A stretch of 64,000 bases of DNA, from contig DIYI01000012.1 of the NCBI GenBank assembly GCA_002428965.1, forward strand, positions 719,948 to 783,947, given 5' to 3'. How positions within the stretch are numbered: the first letter of the stretch is position 1; each line of letters begins with the position of its first letter. A program made the translations under genes and the position numbers. A model generated the notes under the pieces. It was not told the origin of the DNA, did no database searches, and worked only from the letters and a program-made list of their open reading frames with translations. Shown piece by piece: positions 44,515 to 53,035 of this stretch. This stretch comes from Jejuia sp. UBA6058 (lineage in GTDB: Bacteria; Bacteroidota; Bacteroidia; Flavobacteriales; Flavobacteriaceae).

Positions 44515-45795
44515 TTAAACGGTATTATCTAGCTTTAATTCACCTAGCTTCATTGGCGTATCAGGGTTTGCCAATTTAATTTTATCAACTTTTAGTTTAT
44601 CCTTAATGAATTTTGTGCCAAAAACATAAGTTTTGGCATTATTTACAGCATCTACAGCTAGAAGCTCATCATCTTTAAAATACCATACTGAAAAGCTAGT
44701 GCCATCCGTTTCTTCACGTTTGATAACTTCATTATAGCCTTCAGAAAGACCAACCATTTGTAATTTTATATCAAACTGATCAGACCAAAACCAAGGAATA
44801 GTATCATAAGCACTACCTTTTCCACAAATAGATGCGGCAGCTACTTTAGATTGATCTACTGCATTTTGTACGGATTCTAGTCTCACATATTTATTGAAAC
44901 GGGGGTTATGGTGATATGTACAATCACCAATGGCATAAATTGAGGCATCACTTGTTTGTGCTTGAGCATTCACTTTAATACCATTTTCTATTTCAATACC
45001 AGCAACCTCTGCAAGTTCTTTATTTACAAAAATACCCACGCCAACAATAATCATATCTGCTTCAAAAGAAGAATCATCTTGACATTTTACTGTGTTTGAT
45101 ACAGCTTTATGCTCTATAGAAGTTACATTTTTACTGGTGAGTACATCAACACCATTTGCTTTATGCAGTTGTTCAAAATAAGAGGACATTATTGGTGCTG
45201 TAACTCGTTGTAGAATGCGCTCCTCTCTTTCTAGTACAGTAACTTTATTTCCTAATTTTTTTAGAGATGCTGCAATTTCTAAGCCTATATAACCACCGCC
45301 AATAACCACAACATTTTTAATATTTCCATCTGCCACGCACGATTTAATATTCATAACATCAGTTGCTGTGCGAAGCGGGAAAACATTATTTGCTTCTTTT
45401 AACCCTGGAATACCTGGAATAATTGGTCTTGCACCAGTTGCCAATACCAAAAAGTCGTATCCAATAGTTTCTTCACTCTCTAGAGTAATGGATTTGGATT
45501 CTGGATCAATTTTATCAACCTTTACACCCAGATTTAGAGAAATGTTTTCCTTTTCGTAAGCTTCTTTGGATTTCAACAAGCCTATGCTGAGTGAAGTCGA
45601 AGTATTCCTATCCAAGCCATCATCACTCGTTAAATATGCCTTGGACAGAGGAGGTCTGTGATATGGCAAATAAGGATCTGCATCATACATTTTAATAGAA
45701 CCTTGCCAACCTTCTTTACGTAAGTTGAAAGCGCAATTCACCCCTGCATGACTCGCGCCAATAATAACACAAGTCTTGTTACTCGTTGATTCCAT
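44515..45795 (-). CDS. NAD(P)H-dependent ferredoxin reductase (FAD-dependent, P450 electron supply)
   Basis: The 426-residue protein has two Rossmann motifs (CVIIGASHAGVNCAFNLRKEG, here starting at residue 9, for FAD; VVIGGGYIGLEIAASL for NAD(P)H) and the FAD-binding motif YAIGDCTYHHN, followed by a reductase C-terminal domain. It is of the type that reduces 2Fe-2S ferredoxins for P450s. It lies 10 bp after the ferredoxin gene in a P450-ferredoxin-reductase operon. Residues 64-71 (NTSTSLSI) are encoded by what looks like a dispersed repeat, in a loop where I expect length variation. Confidence 0.9.
   Translation of the reverse strand: MESTSNKTCVIIGASHAGVNCAFNLRKEGWQGSIKMYDADPYLPYHRPPLSKAYLTSDDGLDRNTSTSLSIGLLKSKEAYEKENISLNLGVKVDKIDPESKSITLESEETIGYDFLVLATGARPIIPGIPGLKEANNVFPLRTATDVMNIKSCVADGNIKNVVVIGGGYIGLEIAASLKKLGNKVTVLEREERILQRVTAPIMSSYFEQLHKANGVDVLTSKNVTSIEHKAVSNTVKCQDDSSFEADMIIVGVGIFVNKELAEVAGIEIENGIKVNAQAQTSDASIYAIGDCTYHHNPRFNKYVRLESVQNAVDQSKVAAASICGKGSAYDTIPWFWSDQFDIKLQMVGLSEGYNEVIKREETDGTSFSVWYFKDDELLAVDAVNNAKTYVFGTKFIKDKLKVDKIKLANPDTPMKLGELKLDNTV
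45583..45604. repeat. Dispersed-repeat-like sequence inside the ferredoxin reductase gene
   Basis: Minus-strand TACTTCGACTTCACTCAGCA (then TA) lies within the coding sequence and is read in frame as NTSTSLSI. Its text resembles the CTTCGACT..GCTCAGC repeats scattered between genes in many Flavobacteriaceae, from memory. Only one copy lies in the window. Confidence 0.4.
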
Positions 45796-45805
45796 AAAAT
45801 ACTGT

Positions 45806-46114
45806 TTATTTAGCCACTTGAAGCACTATGCCGTCAAGTTCATCTGATATTTGAAGTTGACAACTTAATCGGCTAAATTCATTGGCGTTATCATCTAATT
45901 CTAGCATATCTTCTTCTATATCGCTTGCTCCACCGATGCGTTCTTTATCTTCAGGTGTTAGGAATACATGACATGTTGCACAGGAGCATACACCACCACA
46001 ATCGCCATCAATTCCTTTAATATTATTTTCTACAGCCAATGCCATTACTGAACCCGAATCTCCTTCAACGGTAATGTACTCACCGTCGCTTGTTACAAAT
46101 GTTATTTTTGCCAT
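45806..46114 (-). CDS. 2Fe-2S ferredoxin (adrenodoxin type)
   Basis: The 102-residue protein has the cluster ligands Cys39, Cys45, Cys48 and Cys85 in the C-x5-C-x2-C ... C arrangement (GDCGGVCSCATCHVFL and SRLSCQLQIS). A fifth cysteine, Cys43, is not a ligand in relatives. It carries electrons from the FAD reductase to the P450 (class I system). It lies between the two in the operon. Confidence 0.93.
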   Translation of the reverse strand: MAKITFVTSDGEYITVEGDSGSVMALAVENNIKGIDGDCGGVCSCATCHVFLTPEDKERIGGASDIEEDMLELDDNANEFSRLSCQLQISDELDGIVLQVAK

Positions 46115-46126
46115 ACCTAACTTATT

Positions 46127-47284
46127 TTACTTACTATACATTTTAACCTTTAACATATCGAAGCCTACTTTTCGCTTAAACTCGCCTAATTCTTCTATGT
46201 TTTCTTTAAAGTCTAAAACTTCGATAGCACCTACTTTTTCGGTAAGTGCTGCAATGAAAATTCGCATAATTTGACGAGCGTGTGTAGCACCTAAACAATT
46301 ATGATGACTAAAGCCGAAGCCTACATGCGGATTAACTTTTCTATCTAAAACTACTTCGTTGGCATTTTCAAACACTTTTTCGTCGCGATTAGCTGATGCC
46401 CAACATAATGAAACTCGAGTATCTGCCTTGGCCGCATATTCACAAACGTGAGTGTCTTCTGTAACTACACGCCCCATTTGCGTTAATGGTGAAAAGTAAC
46501 GGATAAATTCCTCAGTAGCATTTCCAATAATTTCTGGTTCTTCGCGCAATTTATCTAACGATTTTGGGTGTTCTGCAAAATATGCCAAAGTATTGGTGAT
46601 GGCATTAATTACAGTATCTCTTCCACCAGCAAAAGTAAGTATCATCACACCTTTTACTTCTTCTTTTGTTAGTTTTTTGCCATTAACTTCTGAATTTAGC
46701 AACACAGAATACAAATCCTCTCTAGGATTTGCAATTGCCTTATCAATTTCTCCATCGATATAATCGTACAAGATGGAAGCTTTGTCGCCATCTAAAGCGG
46801 TATCTTCACTTCTAAATACGTGTGTTCCCCAAGAAATCCATGTTTCAGATTCCTCATAGGGAATATTCAATAGCAACGTTAAAGCTCTAGATTGTAAAAC
46901 GAGTGCAAAATCTCCAATAGCATCTAAATTGTCCTGATCTACAACACTATCAATTAAATCGTTAATTTGTTTAGAGAGCTTATCTTTATAGGTTTCTTGT
47001 AAAGGCCTTTTAAACCATGGCTCAACTAAACTTCTGTATTCCTTATGCATTGGCGGATCTACCTCGAAAGGAATTTGTCTAGTGTCTCTAATATGAACTT
47101 CGGAAGGGATTACAATCCTACCAGGAGCAGCCCCAGATTGGAAGGTTTTCCAATTATGAGCCGTTTTACGAACATCTTTATGACGTAATAACATGGTAAC
47201 TGGATCATTTTGGTCATCCATTTGACCAAGACCAGTGGCTTCTCTAGCATTTTCAAAAGGATCGGGAAATTCACTTCTTTTCAT
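46127..47284 (-). CDS. Cytochrome P450
   Basis: The 385-residue soluble P450 has the heme-ligand loop FGFSHHNCLGATHARQ with Cys330 and an I-helix acid-alcohol pair in TFAGGRDTVINA. The ExxR helix is present as EEFIRYFSPLTQMGR. It is the first gene of an operon encoding its ferredoxin and reductase. The gene set and order match the P450 systems of marine Flavobacteriia that oxidatively demethylate 6-O-methyl-D-galactose from porphyran; the substrate here is inferred from that resemblance only. Confidence 0.93.
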   Translation of the reverse strand: MKRSEFPDPFENAREATGLGQMDDQNDPVTMLLRHKDVRKTAHNWKTFQSGAAPGRIVIPSEVHIRDTRQIPFEVDPPMHKEYRSLVEPWFKRPLQETYKDKLSKQINDLIDSVVDQDNLDAIGDFALVLQSRALTLLLNIPYEESETWISWGTHVFRSEDTALDGDKASILYDYIDGEIDKAIANPREDLYSVLLNSEVNGKKLTKEEVKGVMILTFAGGRDTVINAITNTLAYFAEHPKSLDKLREEPEIIGNATEEFIRYFSPLTQMGRVVTEDTHVCEYAAKADTRVSLCWASANRDEKVFENANEVVLDRKVNPHVGFGFSHHNCLGATHARQIMRIFIAALTEKVGAIEVLDFKENIEELGEFKRKVGFDMLKVKMYSK

Positions 47285-47419
47285 AATACAATATGCAGAT
47301 TTTACTTTGCAAAAATTGTTATAAATATAAATACTTTGATTGTCTTTTTTGCTTTATAAATAAACTATTATGTATTATTTATTGTATTTTTTATATTTTT
47401 GCGACAAAATAGAGTATAA

Positions 47420-48256
47420 ATGAAGCCAATTCTGGAACCCATTCATCTGGAAAGACATGAAAGCATTACTAGCTTTATTTATGACAAAGCTAATTTTGAA
47501 ACACCTTGGCATTTCCACCCGCAACATGAGTTGACTTATATTGAAGAAAGTTTCGGAACTAAATTTATTGGAGATTATGTAGGGCCTTATGAACCTGGAG
47601 AATTGGTTTTGCTCCGTTCTAAGTTACCTCATTGCTGGAAAAATGAAATGAACGAAAGTAGGACGTCAAAGTCCTTAGTCATTCAATGGAATAAAGGGAT
47701 TTTTACGCATGTTCCTGAGCTGTCACCTGTTTTTAATATGCTAAAAACTGCTTCAAAGGGGATTATTTTTGATAAAGGAGAGGTGCAACATTTGGTGCCA
47801 AAATTTAAGGCACTTGTACAGTTGGAAGGACATCAACTTTACATAGAGTTGTTGTCTCTTTTAGTTGAGCTTTCCAATTGTTCGCATAACACTTTATCTG
47901 AAGCAAGTTTTATTGATGATTTACCTTCGGAATATGGTAAACGCATTGCTAAGGTTCATGATTTTGTTGAAAAAAACTACAGCAAAAAAATCTATTTAAA
48001 GGAGGTTGCAGATTTGGTAAATATGAGCGAGCAATCTTTTTCTAGATTTTTTAACAAGATGATGGGACGTTCGTTTTTTACTTTTTTAAATGAATATCGG
48101 GTAAATATCGCTACAAGAATGCTTATTGATTCTGATGATACCGTATCGCAGATTGGGTTTGCATGTGGTTATGAATCTTTACCATTTTTCTTCAAGAAAT
48201 TTGGAGCTGCACACAGTATGTCTCCTGCAAAATATAGAAAAAAACATGCTGTTTAG
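47420..48256 (+). CDS. AraC family transcriptional regulator with cupin sensor
   Basis: The 278-residue protein has an N-terminal cupin-like domain (TPWHFHPQHELTYIEE) and a C-terminal AraC HTH pair (about 178-278; YLKEVADLVNMSEQSFSRFF and a second helix-turn-helix in SQIGFACGYESLPFFFKKFG). It is divergent from the P450 operon, sharing a 135-bp intergenic region, which fits control of that operon. Cupin-type AraC regulators usually sense sugars. The gap holds two copies of TTATAAATA (47319 and 47354), possible but weak half-sites. Confidence 0.92.
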   Translation: MKPILEPIHLERHESITSFIYDKANFETPWHFHPQHELTYIEESFGTKFIGDYVGPYEPGELVLLRSKLPHCWKNEMNESRTSKSLVIQWNKGIFTHVPELSPVFNMLKTASKGIIFDKGEVQHLVPKFKALVQLEGHQLYIELLSLLVELSNCSHNTLSEASFIDDLPSEYGKRIAKVHDFVEKNYSKKIYLKEVADLVNMSEQSFSRFFNKMMGRSFFTFLNEYRVNIATRMLIDSDDTVSQIGFACGYESLPFFFKKFGAAHSMSPAKYRKKHAV

Positions 48257-48314
48257 GGAAGTTTTATCAATTCGCTAAGCCATAAAACGTATTTTTGCAC
48301 CGTTTTTTAGAAGC

Positions 48315-49274
48315 ATGTCTATTATTTCAAAAGATATATCACAAGCTGTAGCAATTCTCAATAATGAGGAATTAGTTGCTATTCCTACCGAAACTGTTTA
48401 TGGTTTAGCAGGGAATATTTACAGTGAAAAGGCGATAACTTCTATTTTTGAAACTAAACGAAGGCCACTTTTTAATCCTCTAATTGTGCATATTCCCAAT
48501 TTAGAATATATGGAAAGTGTAGTGAGGTATATCCCCCAAAAGGCCCGATTGCTCGCTGAAACTTTTTGGCCAGGGTCGTTAACTTTGGTTTTGCCCAAGA
48601 AAAATAATATTCCAGATGTAATTACAGCAGGAAAGGATACTGTAGCTGTTCGTGTACCTAATCACCCTGTTACACTAGCACTTCTAAAACAATTAAATTT
48701 TCCACTTGCGGCACCAAGTGCTAATCCGTTTAACAGGATAAGCCCAACAAAAGCAGAACATGTAGCATCCTACTTTGAAGGTGAAATTCAAATGGTTTTG
48801 GATGGTGGTTCTTGTAAAAACGGCATAGAATCTACCATTGTGGGTTTTGAGGGAGATGAACCCGTGATATATCGTTTAGGGTCAATTGCATTAGAAACTA
48901 TCGAAGAAGTAGTGGGAAAGGTTAAAGTAAAAAACAAAAAAGAAGCAAGTCCAAATGCTCCTGGAATGTTGAATAAACATTATGCTCCTAGAACACTTAC
49001 TGTTCTTTCTAACGATATATATTCGGATATTGAAAGGTATTTGAATAAAAAAATTGGTGTTTTAAGTTTCTCGACTTCATATAAAAATGATTTTATCAAA
49101 TCTCAAATAACACTTTCAGAAAATGGAAATTTGGCAGAGGCCACTTCAAATTTATATAATGCACTTCATAAATTAGACACTCAAAATTTAGATGTTATTA
49201 TTGCCGAAATTTTTCCAAATATTGGGTTAGGAAAATCTATAAATGACAGATTATTACGAGCCGCATCTAGGTAA
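48315..49274 (+). CDS. sua5: L-threonylcarbamoyladenylate synthase (Sua5/YrdC/YwlC)
   Basis: The 319-residue protein has the YrdC domain (IPTETVYGLAGN, then KRRPLFNPLIVHI) and the extra C-terminal Sua5 domain. It makes threonylcarbamoyl-AMP from threonine, bicarbonate and ATP, the first step of t6A37 tRNA modification. Bicarbonate is a co-substrate. It stands alone between the AraC regulator and a histidine kinase. Confidence 0.93.
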   Translation: MSIISKDISQAVAILNNEELVAIPTETVYGLAGNIYSEKAITSIFETKRRPLFNPLIVHIPNLEYMESVVRYIPQKARLLAETFWPGSLTLVLPKKNNIPDVITAGKDTVAVRVPNHPVTLALLKQLNFPLAAPSANPFNRISPTKAEHVASYFEGEIQMVLDGGSCKNGIESTIVGFEGDEPVIYRLGSIALETIEEVVGKVKVKNKKEASPNAPGMLNKHYAPRTLTVLSNDIYSDIERYLNKKIGVLSFSTSYKNDFIKSQITLSENGNLAEATSNLYNALHKLDTQNLDVIIAEIFPNIGLGKSINDRLLRAASR

Positions 49275-49359
49275 ATTCTTATTATTTTTACTATTTTTCT
49301 GGTTTTTTAACGATTAATTCTTACATTTGGTCGATATTAATTCCGTGATCCCTCCTAAA

Positions 49360-49376
49360 AATTAGTTCAACTAATT
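49360..49376. promoter_or_regulatory. 17-bp inverted repeat before the PAS kinase gene
   Basis: AATTAGTTCAACTAATT is a perfect 8-bp inverted repeat around a single C, ending 8 bp before the kinase ATG. It could be an operator or a translational hairpin. AT-rich repeats of this length arise by chance at times. Confidence 0.3.
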
Positions 49377-49384
49377 GGCCCTAA

Positions 49385-51346
49385 ATGAGAAAAAGCGTAT
49401 TCAATACGATAGTTTTTTACATCGTTATTTTCGTTGCAATTACTAGCCTAACTGTAATGTTTGGTTGGTTTTTGGGGGTTAGACCAGTTCTAGAAATTAT
49501 CCCTAGTAGTGCTACAATGAAGTTCAATTCTGCTCTGCTGTTCTTATTCTCGGCTATTTCCCTGTTCTGCCTTAATAAAAAAAATGATGTCCTATTTGTT
49601 CTAAATATTGTAACCAGTGGCCTGGTGATATTCATAACGTCTTATACTTTGATGTCCTACATTATGGAACTACGTTTTGACCTTGACACTTTTTTTTCCT
49701 CTGACGCCTATTCTATAACATTCCCTGGGAGGATGGGTTTAGGCACATGCTATTCTTTTTTATTGCTTGGTTTAGCAGTAATTGGTTTTCAAACTAACAG
49801 AAGACGCCTTATTACCATAAGTCAAGTACTTCTTGTTGTTGTGTTGTTATTAACCACGGTATCAATAATATCTTATATACTTAATCTGAATTCCTCAGAT
49901 AAAACTACGCTATTAGAATCGATGGCAATTCATACCTCACTATTATTCTTTTTGTTAGCTATTGGAATTCTGTTAAAACAACCAGAAATTGGTTATGTAA
50001 AATACTTTACCAGCAACTATGCAGGTAATAAATTACTGTTGATTAGTTTGCCGGTTGTAGTTTTTCTGCCAATTATACTCGGTTTAATAATCCTTTATCT
50101 TATTAATAATGATATTGTTAAGGTAAGCTTTGGAATTGTACTTTATTGTGTGTCGTTCATAATATTTAGTTTATTATACTTTACACCTATTTCCGTAAGA
50201 ATAAATAGATCTGATAAAAGCAGAAGGATACTTGAGGATAAATTACAAGCTAATAACAAAGAGCTAAAGCAGTTTAAGACAGCCTTAGACGAAATAGCTA
50301 TTATATCTACTACGGATGCACATGGTAATATCAAATCCGTCAATAAGGAGTTTTGTAAAGTCTCAGGTTATAGAAAGAAAGAACTAATTGGTAAAAATAT
50401 TAGTATTTTAAATTCTGGTCATCATAAACCCAGTTTCTTCCAAGATATGTGGAAAACCATTAATGACGGTAGTATATGGGTTAAGGATATTAAGAACAAA
50501 AAGAAGAATGGAGAAACTTTTTGGGTAAATACTGCGGTGATACCATTTATGCTTAAATCAGGAAAACCTTATGAATTTTTAAGTATAAAGATTGACGTCT
50601 CAGAACGTAAAAAAGCGCAAAATAAGTTACAATCAGAATACATAAAGCAACTTGAGAAAAACAATCATGAGTTGGAGCAATTTGCCTATGTAGCTTCTCA
50701 CGATCTGCAAGAACCCTTAAGAACCATCATGAGTTTTTCTGATCTGTTGTACCAAGAATATTATAATAAACTAGATACTACAGGGCAAGACAGTTTAAAT
50801 TTTATTAAAGATTCAACTCAACGCATGCATGTGCTTATCAATGATCTACTAGATTACTCTAGATTGGGTAAAGAGTATGAAATTGAAACCATAAACTTAA
50901 GACAACTGGTAGACGACTGTTTGTTAGATTTGAAAAGTAAAATTGATAGTACAATGGCGGAGATAACCACTGGTAATTTACCAACTATTGATGGGTATAG
51001 TTTACCATTAAAGTTATTATTTCAAAATTTATTATCGAACGGTATAAAATTCGTAGCGCCAGAAGTAACACCAAAAATCCATGTGGATGTAAAAGAAACA
51101 AAAGAATTTTGGGAAATAATCATTTCTGATAACGGAATAGGAATTCCAAAAGAACATCAAAAACGTATTTTTGATATTTTTCAAAGATTACATAATAAAT
51201 CAGATTATGAAGGGACAGGAATTGGGTTGGCGCATTGCTTAAGAGTTGCTCAACTACATAAGGGAGAAATTTCTGTAAACACTAATTTGAACGGTGGAAG
51301 CACCTTTAAAACAACCATAAAAAAACACCTTAGTAATGACAACTAA
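49385..51346 (+). CDS. PAS-domain sensor histidine kinase (membrane)
   Basis: The 653-residue protein has about eight N-terminal membrane helices (1-275, MASE-like, unassigned), a short coiled coil, a PAS/PAC domain at about 295-415 (SVNKEFCKVSGYRKKELIGK), a HisKA domain with His near 438 (ASHDLQEPLRTIMSF) and a HATPase domain ending DNGIGIPKEHQ and GTGIGLAHCLRV. The histidine region LQEPLR is typical of phytochrome-like kinases of the HWE/HisKA subgroup. It overlaps the response regulator gene by 11 bp. Confidence 0.9.
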   Translation: MRKSVFNTIVFYIVIFVAITSLTVMFGWFLGVRPVLEIIPSSATMKFNSALLFLFSAISLFCLNKKNDVLFVLNIVTSGLVIFITSYTLMSYIMELRFDLDTFFSSDAYSITFPGRMGLGTCYSFLLLGLAVIGFQTNRRRLITISQVLLVVVLLLTTVSIISYILNLNSSDKTTLLESMAIHTSLLFFLLAIGILLKQPEIGYVKYFTSNYAGNKLLLISLPVVVFLPIILGLIILYLINNDIVKVSFGIVLYCVSFIIFSLLYFTPISVRINRSDKSRRILEDKLQANNKELKQFKTALDEIAIISTTDAHGNIKSVNKEFCKVSGYRKKELIGKNISILNSGHHKPSFFQDMWKTINDGSIWVKDIKNKKKNGETFWVNTAVIPFMLKSGKPYEFLSIKIDVSERKKAQNKLQSEYIKQLEKNNHELEQFAYVASHDLQEPLRTIMSFSDLLYQEYYNKLDTTGQDSLNFIKDSTQRMHVLINDLLDYSRLGKEYEIETINLRQLVDDCLLDLKSKIDSTMAEITTGNLPTIDGYSLPLKLLFQNLLSNGIKFVAPEVTPKIHVDVKETKEFWEIIISDNGIGIPKEHQKRIFDIFQRLHNKSDYEGTGIGLAHCLRVAQLHKGEISVNTNLNGGSTFKTTIKKHLSNDN

Positions 51347-51743
51347 ATTAGATTTAATCATCTTTATAGATGATGATATTGCAACCAATTATTTGCATGA
51401 AAGGAATGCTAGATTAGCCAATTGCTCTAAAGACATAAAAGTGTTTTCTTCAGCTTTGGATGCCTTGGCTTATCTGAAAGATACGGATCGTGAAGACTAT
51501 GTTAAACCTAATATTATTTTCTTGGATATTAACATGCCTGTGATGAATGGCTGGGAGTTTTTAGAGGAATATGAAAAACTAGATATTAGTGTACAAAGCG
51601 ACCTATTGTTAGTAATGCTTACCACTTCACTCAATCCTAAAGACCGGGAAAAAGCTGATGAGTTGAATTTGGTTGGGAACTTTAGAAATAAACCCCTTTT
51701 AAGTGAGCAGTTATTAGAAATTGTTGCTGAGAATTTCGAGTAA
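51336..51743 (+). CDS. Single-domain response regulator
   Basis: The 135-residue receiver has the acidic pocket DDD12-14, phosphoacceptor Asp64 (IIFLDINMPVMNG), Thr in TTSLNP and Lys119 (RNKPLL). There is no output domain. Its gene overlaps the kinase gene by 11 bp, so it is almost certainly the partner of that kinase. It may act by protein interaction or in a phosphorelay, as in Rcp1-type pairs with phytochrome-like kinases. Confidence 0.92.
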   Translation: MTTKLDLIIFIDDDIATNYLHERNARLANCSKDIKVFSSALDALAYLKDTDREDYVKPNIIFLDINMPVMNGWEFLEEYEKLDISVQSDLLLVMLTTSLNPKDREKADELNLVGNFRNKPLLSEQLLEIVAENFE

Positions 51744-51899
51744 TAACCAGAAGAACTTCTAAAATATTTTTTCATCTACTTTCAACTTTTATAAAGCAGT
51801 TTATGGTAAGCTTTATATCAATGAGGTATCTCAATTTTTAAATGATTAAGTAGATGTCTCTTTTCTTCTTCAAAACACGGTAAAAAACAGATTCTTCTG

Positions 51900-51930
51900 T
51901 TTGGTAATCAAATATATAATCGTACATTTG
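51900..51930 (+). promoter_or_regulatory. Promoter of the rplM-rpsI operon
   Basis: TTTG at 51900-51903 and TACATTTG at 51923-51930 are separated by 19 bp, which fits the Bacteroidota -33/-7 consensus closely. The start of transcription should lie near 51936. Confidence 0.75.
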
Positions 51931-51933
51931 CAA

Positions 51934-51952
51934 ACTCTTTTTCGGAAAGAGT
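51934..51952 (+). ncRNA. 5' leader hairpin of the L13-S9 mRNA
   Basis: ACTCTTT / AAAGAGT with a TTCGG loop forms a perfect 7-bp stem right at the predicted start of the rplM transcript. L13 represses its own mRNA in Escherichia coli and leader structures are known in Firmicutes. This hairpin could be the L13 control site, or simply protect the 5' end. Confidence 0.4.
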
Positions 51953-51979
51953 ATTGTTTAATCAGAAAAAAAAGTAAGT

Positions 51980-52435
51980 GTGGACACATTAAGCTACAAA
52001 ACGATTTCGGCTAACAAAGCGACTGTAGACAAGCAGTGGGTTGTTGTTGATGCTGATAATCAAACGCTTGGTCGTTTAGCTTCTAAAGTTGCAAAACTTT
52101 TAAGAGGTAAGCACAAGCCAAACTTCACACCACACGTTGATTGCGGCGATAACGTAATTGTTATTAATGCTGAAAAAATCAACTTATCTGGAAACAAGTG
52201 GAACGATAAAACATATATCCGTCACACTGGTTACCCAGGAGGTCAAAGAAGTTTGTCTGCTAACGAGCTGTATGGAAAAAATCCAGCACGCTTAGTAGAA
52301 AAATCAGTAAAAGGAATGCTGCCTAAGAACAAATTAGGTTCAGCTTTATTCCGTAACCTAACGGTTGTAGTTGGTTCAGAGCACAAACACGAAGCTCAAA
52401 AACCAAAAACAATCAATTTAAACGAATTTATTTAA
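51980..52435 (+). CDS. rplM: 50S ribosomal protein L13
   Basis: The 151-residue protein matches L13 along its length (VVVDADNQTLGRLASKVA, KPNFTPHVDCGDNVIVINAE, GMLPKNKLG). The start is GTG at 51980, giving MDTLSYKT, as in many flavobacterial L13 proteins. Its stop overlaps the rpsI start (TAATG). L13 is an early-assembly 23S rRNA-binding protein. Confidence 0.97.
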   Translation: MDTLSYKTISANKATVDKQWVVVDADNQTLGRLASKVAKLLRGKHKPNFTPHVDCGDNVIVINAEKINLSGNKWNDKTYIRHTGYPGGQRSLSANELYGKNPARLVEKSVKGMLPKNKLGSALFRNLTVVVGSEHKHEAQKPKTINLNEFI

Positions 52436-52821
52436 TGGATGTAATTCACAAAATCGGCCGTAGAAAGACGGCTGTTGCACGTGTGTATGTAGCCCAAGGA
52501 AAAGGGAACATCACGGTAAACAAAAAAGACTTAGCGAGTTACTTTACTACTGCAACGTTGCAGTACAAGGTAAAGCAACCATTGGCTTTGACTAACAATG
52601 AGGGCAACTTTGATATTACAGTAAATGTATATGGCGGTGGTATCACTGGTCAAGCAGAAGCTGTACGTTTAGCTATCTCTCGTGCAATGTGCGAAGTAGA
52701 TGCTGAAAACAGAGGTATCCTAAAGCCAGAAGGTTTATTAACAAGAGATCCAAGAATGGTAGAGCGTAAGAAATTCGGTCAGAAGAAAGCGCGTAAGAAA
52801 TTCCAATTCTCTAAACGTTAA
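52435..52821 (+). CDS. rpsI: 30S ribosomal protein S9
   Basis: The 128-residue protein is complete, with the GRRKTAVARVYV start and the basic C-terminal tail ending KKFQFSKR, whose last Lys-Arg contacts the P-site tRNA. It is coupled to rplM by a 1-bp overlap and followed by a strong terminator. Confidence 0.97.
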   Translation: MDVIHKIGRRKTAVARVYVAQGKGNITVNKKDLASYFTTATLQYKVKQPLALTNNEGNFDITVNVYGGGITGQAEAVRLAISRAMCEVDAENRGILKPEGLLTRDPRMVERKKFGQKKARKKFQFSKR

Positions 52822-52835
52822 TATTCCAAAACTCT

Positions 52836-52880
52836 TAATTCAGAATCTGAATTTTCAGATTCTGAATTACTTTATTTTAT
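52836..52880 (+). terminator. Terminator after rpsI
   Basis: A perfect 16-bp inverted repeat (TAATTCAGAATCTGAA / TTCAGATTCTGAATTA) with a TT loop is followed by a T-rich stretch. It closes the rplM-rpsI operon. Confidence 0.8.
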
Positions 52881-53035
52881 TGAAAACGCTGAATAGTTCA
52901 GCAAAATTAAAAACCAGTTATTGTTGTCTATTTCACGAAAGTGAAAAGATTTAGTTTAGCATCTAAATGGTTAAGGCGATTTAAAAATGACCACTTAATC
53001 ATTGCTAATTCAACAGAACGTAAACTATTACAAAA

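Noticed and set aside
47319..47362. Two TTATAAATA copies as AraC operators
   Set aside because: The region is so AT-rich that such copies are expected by chance; not strong enough to list as a feature.
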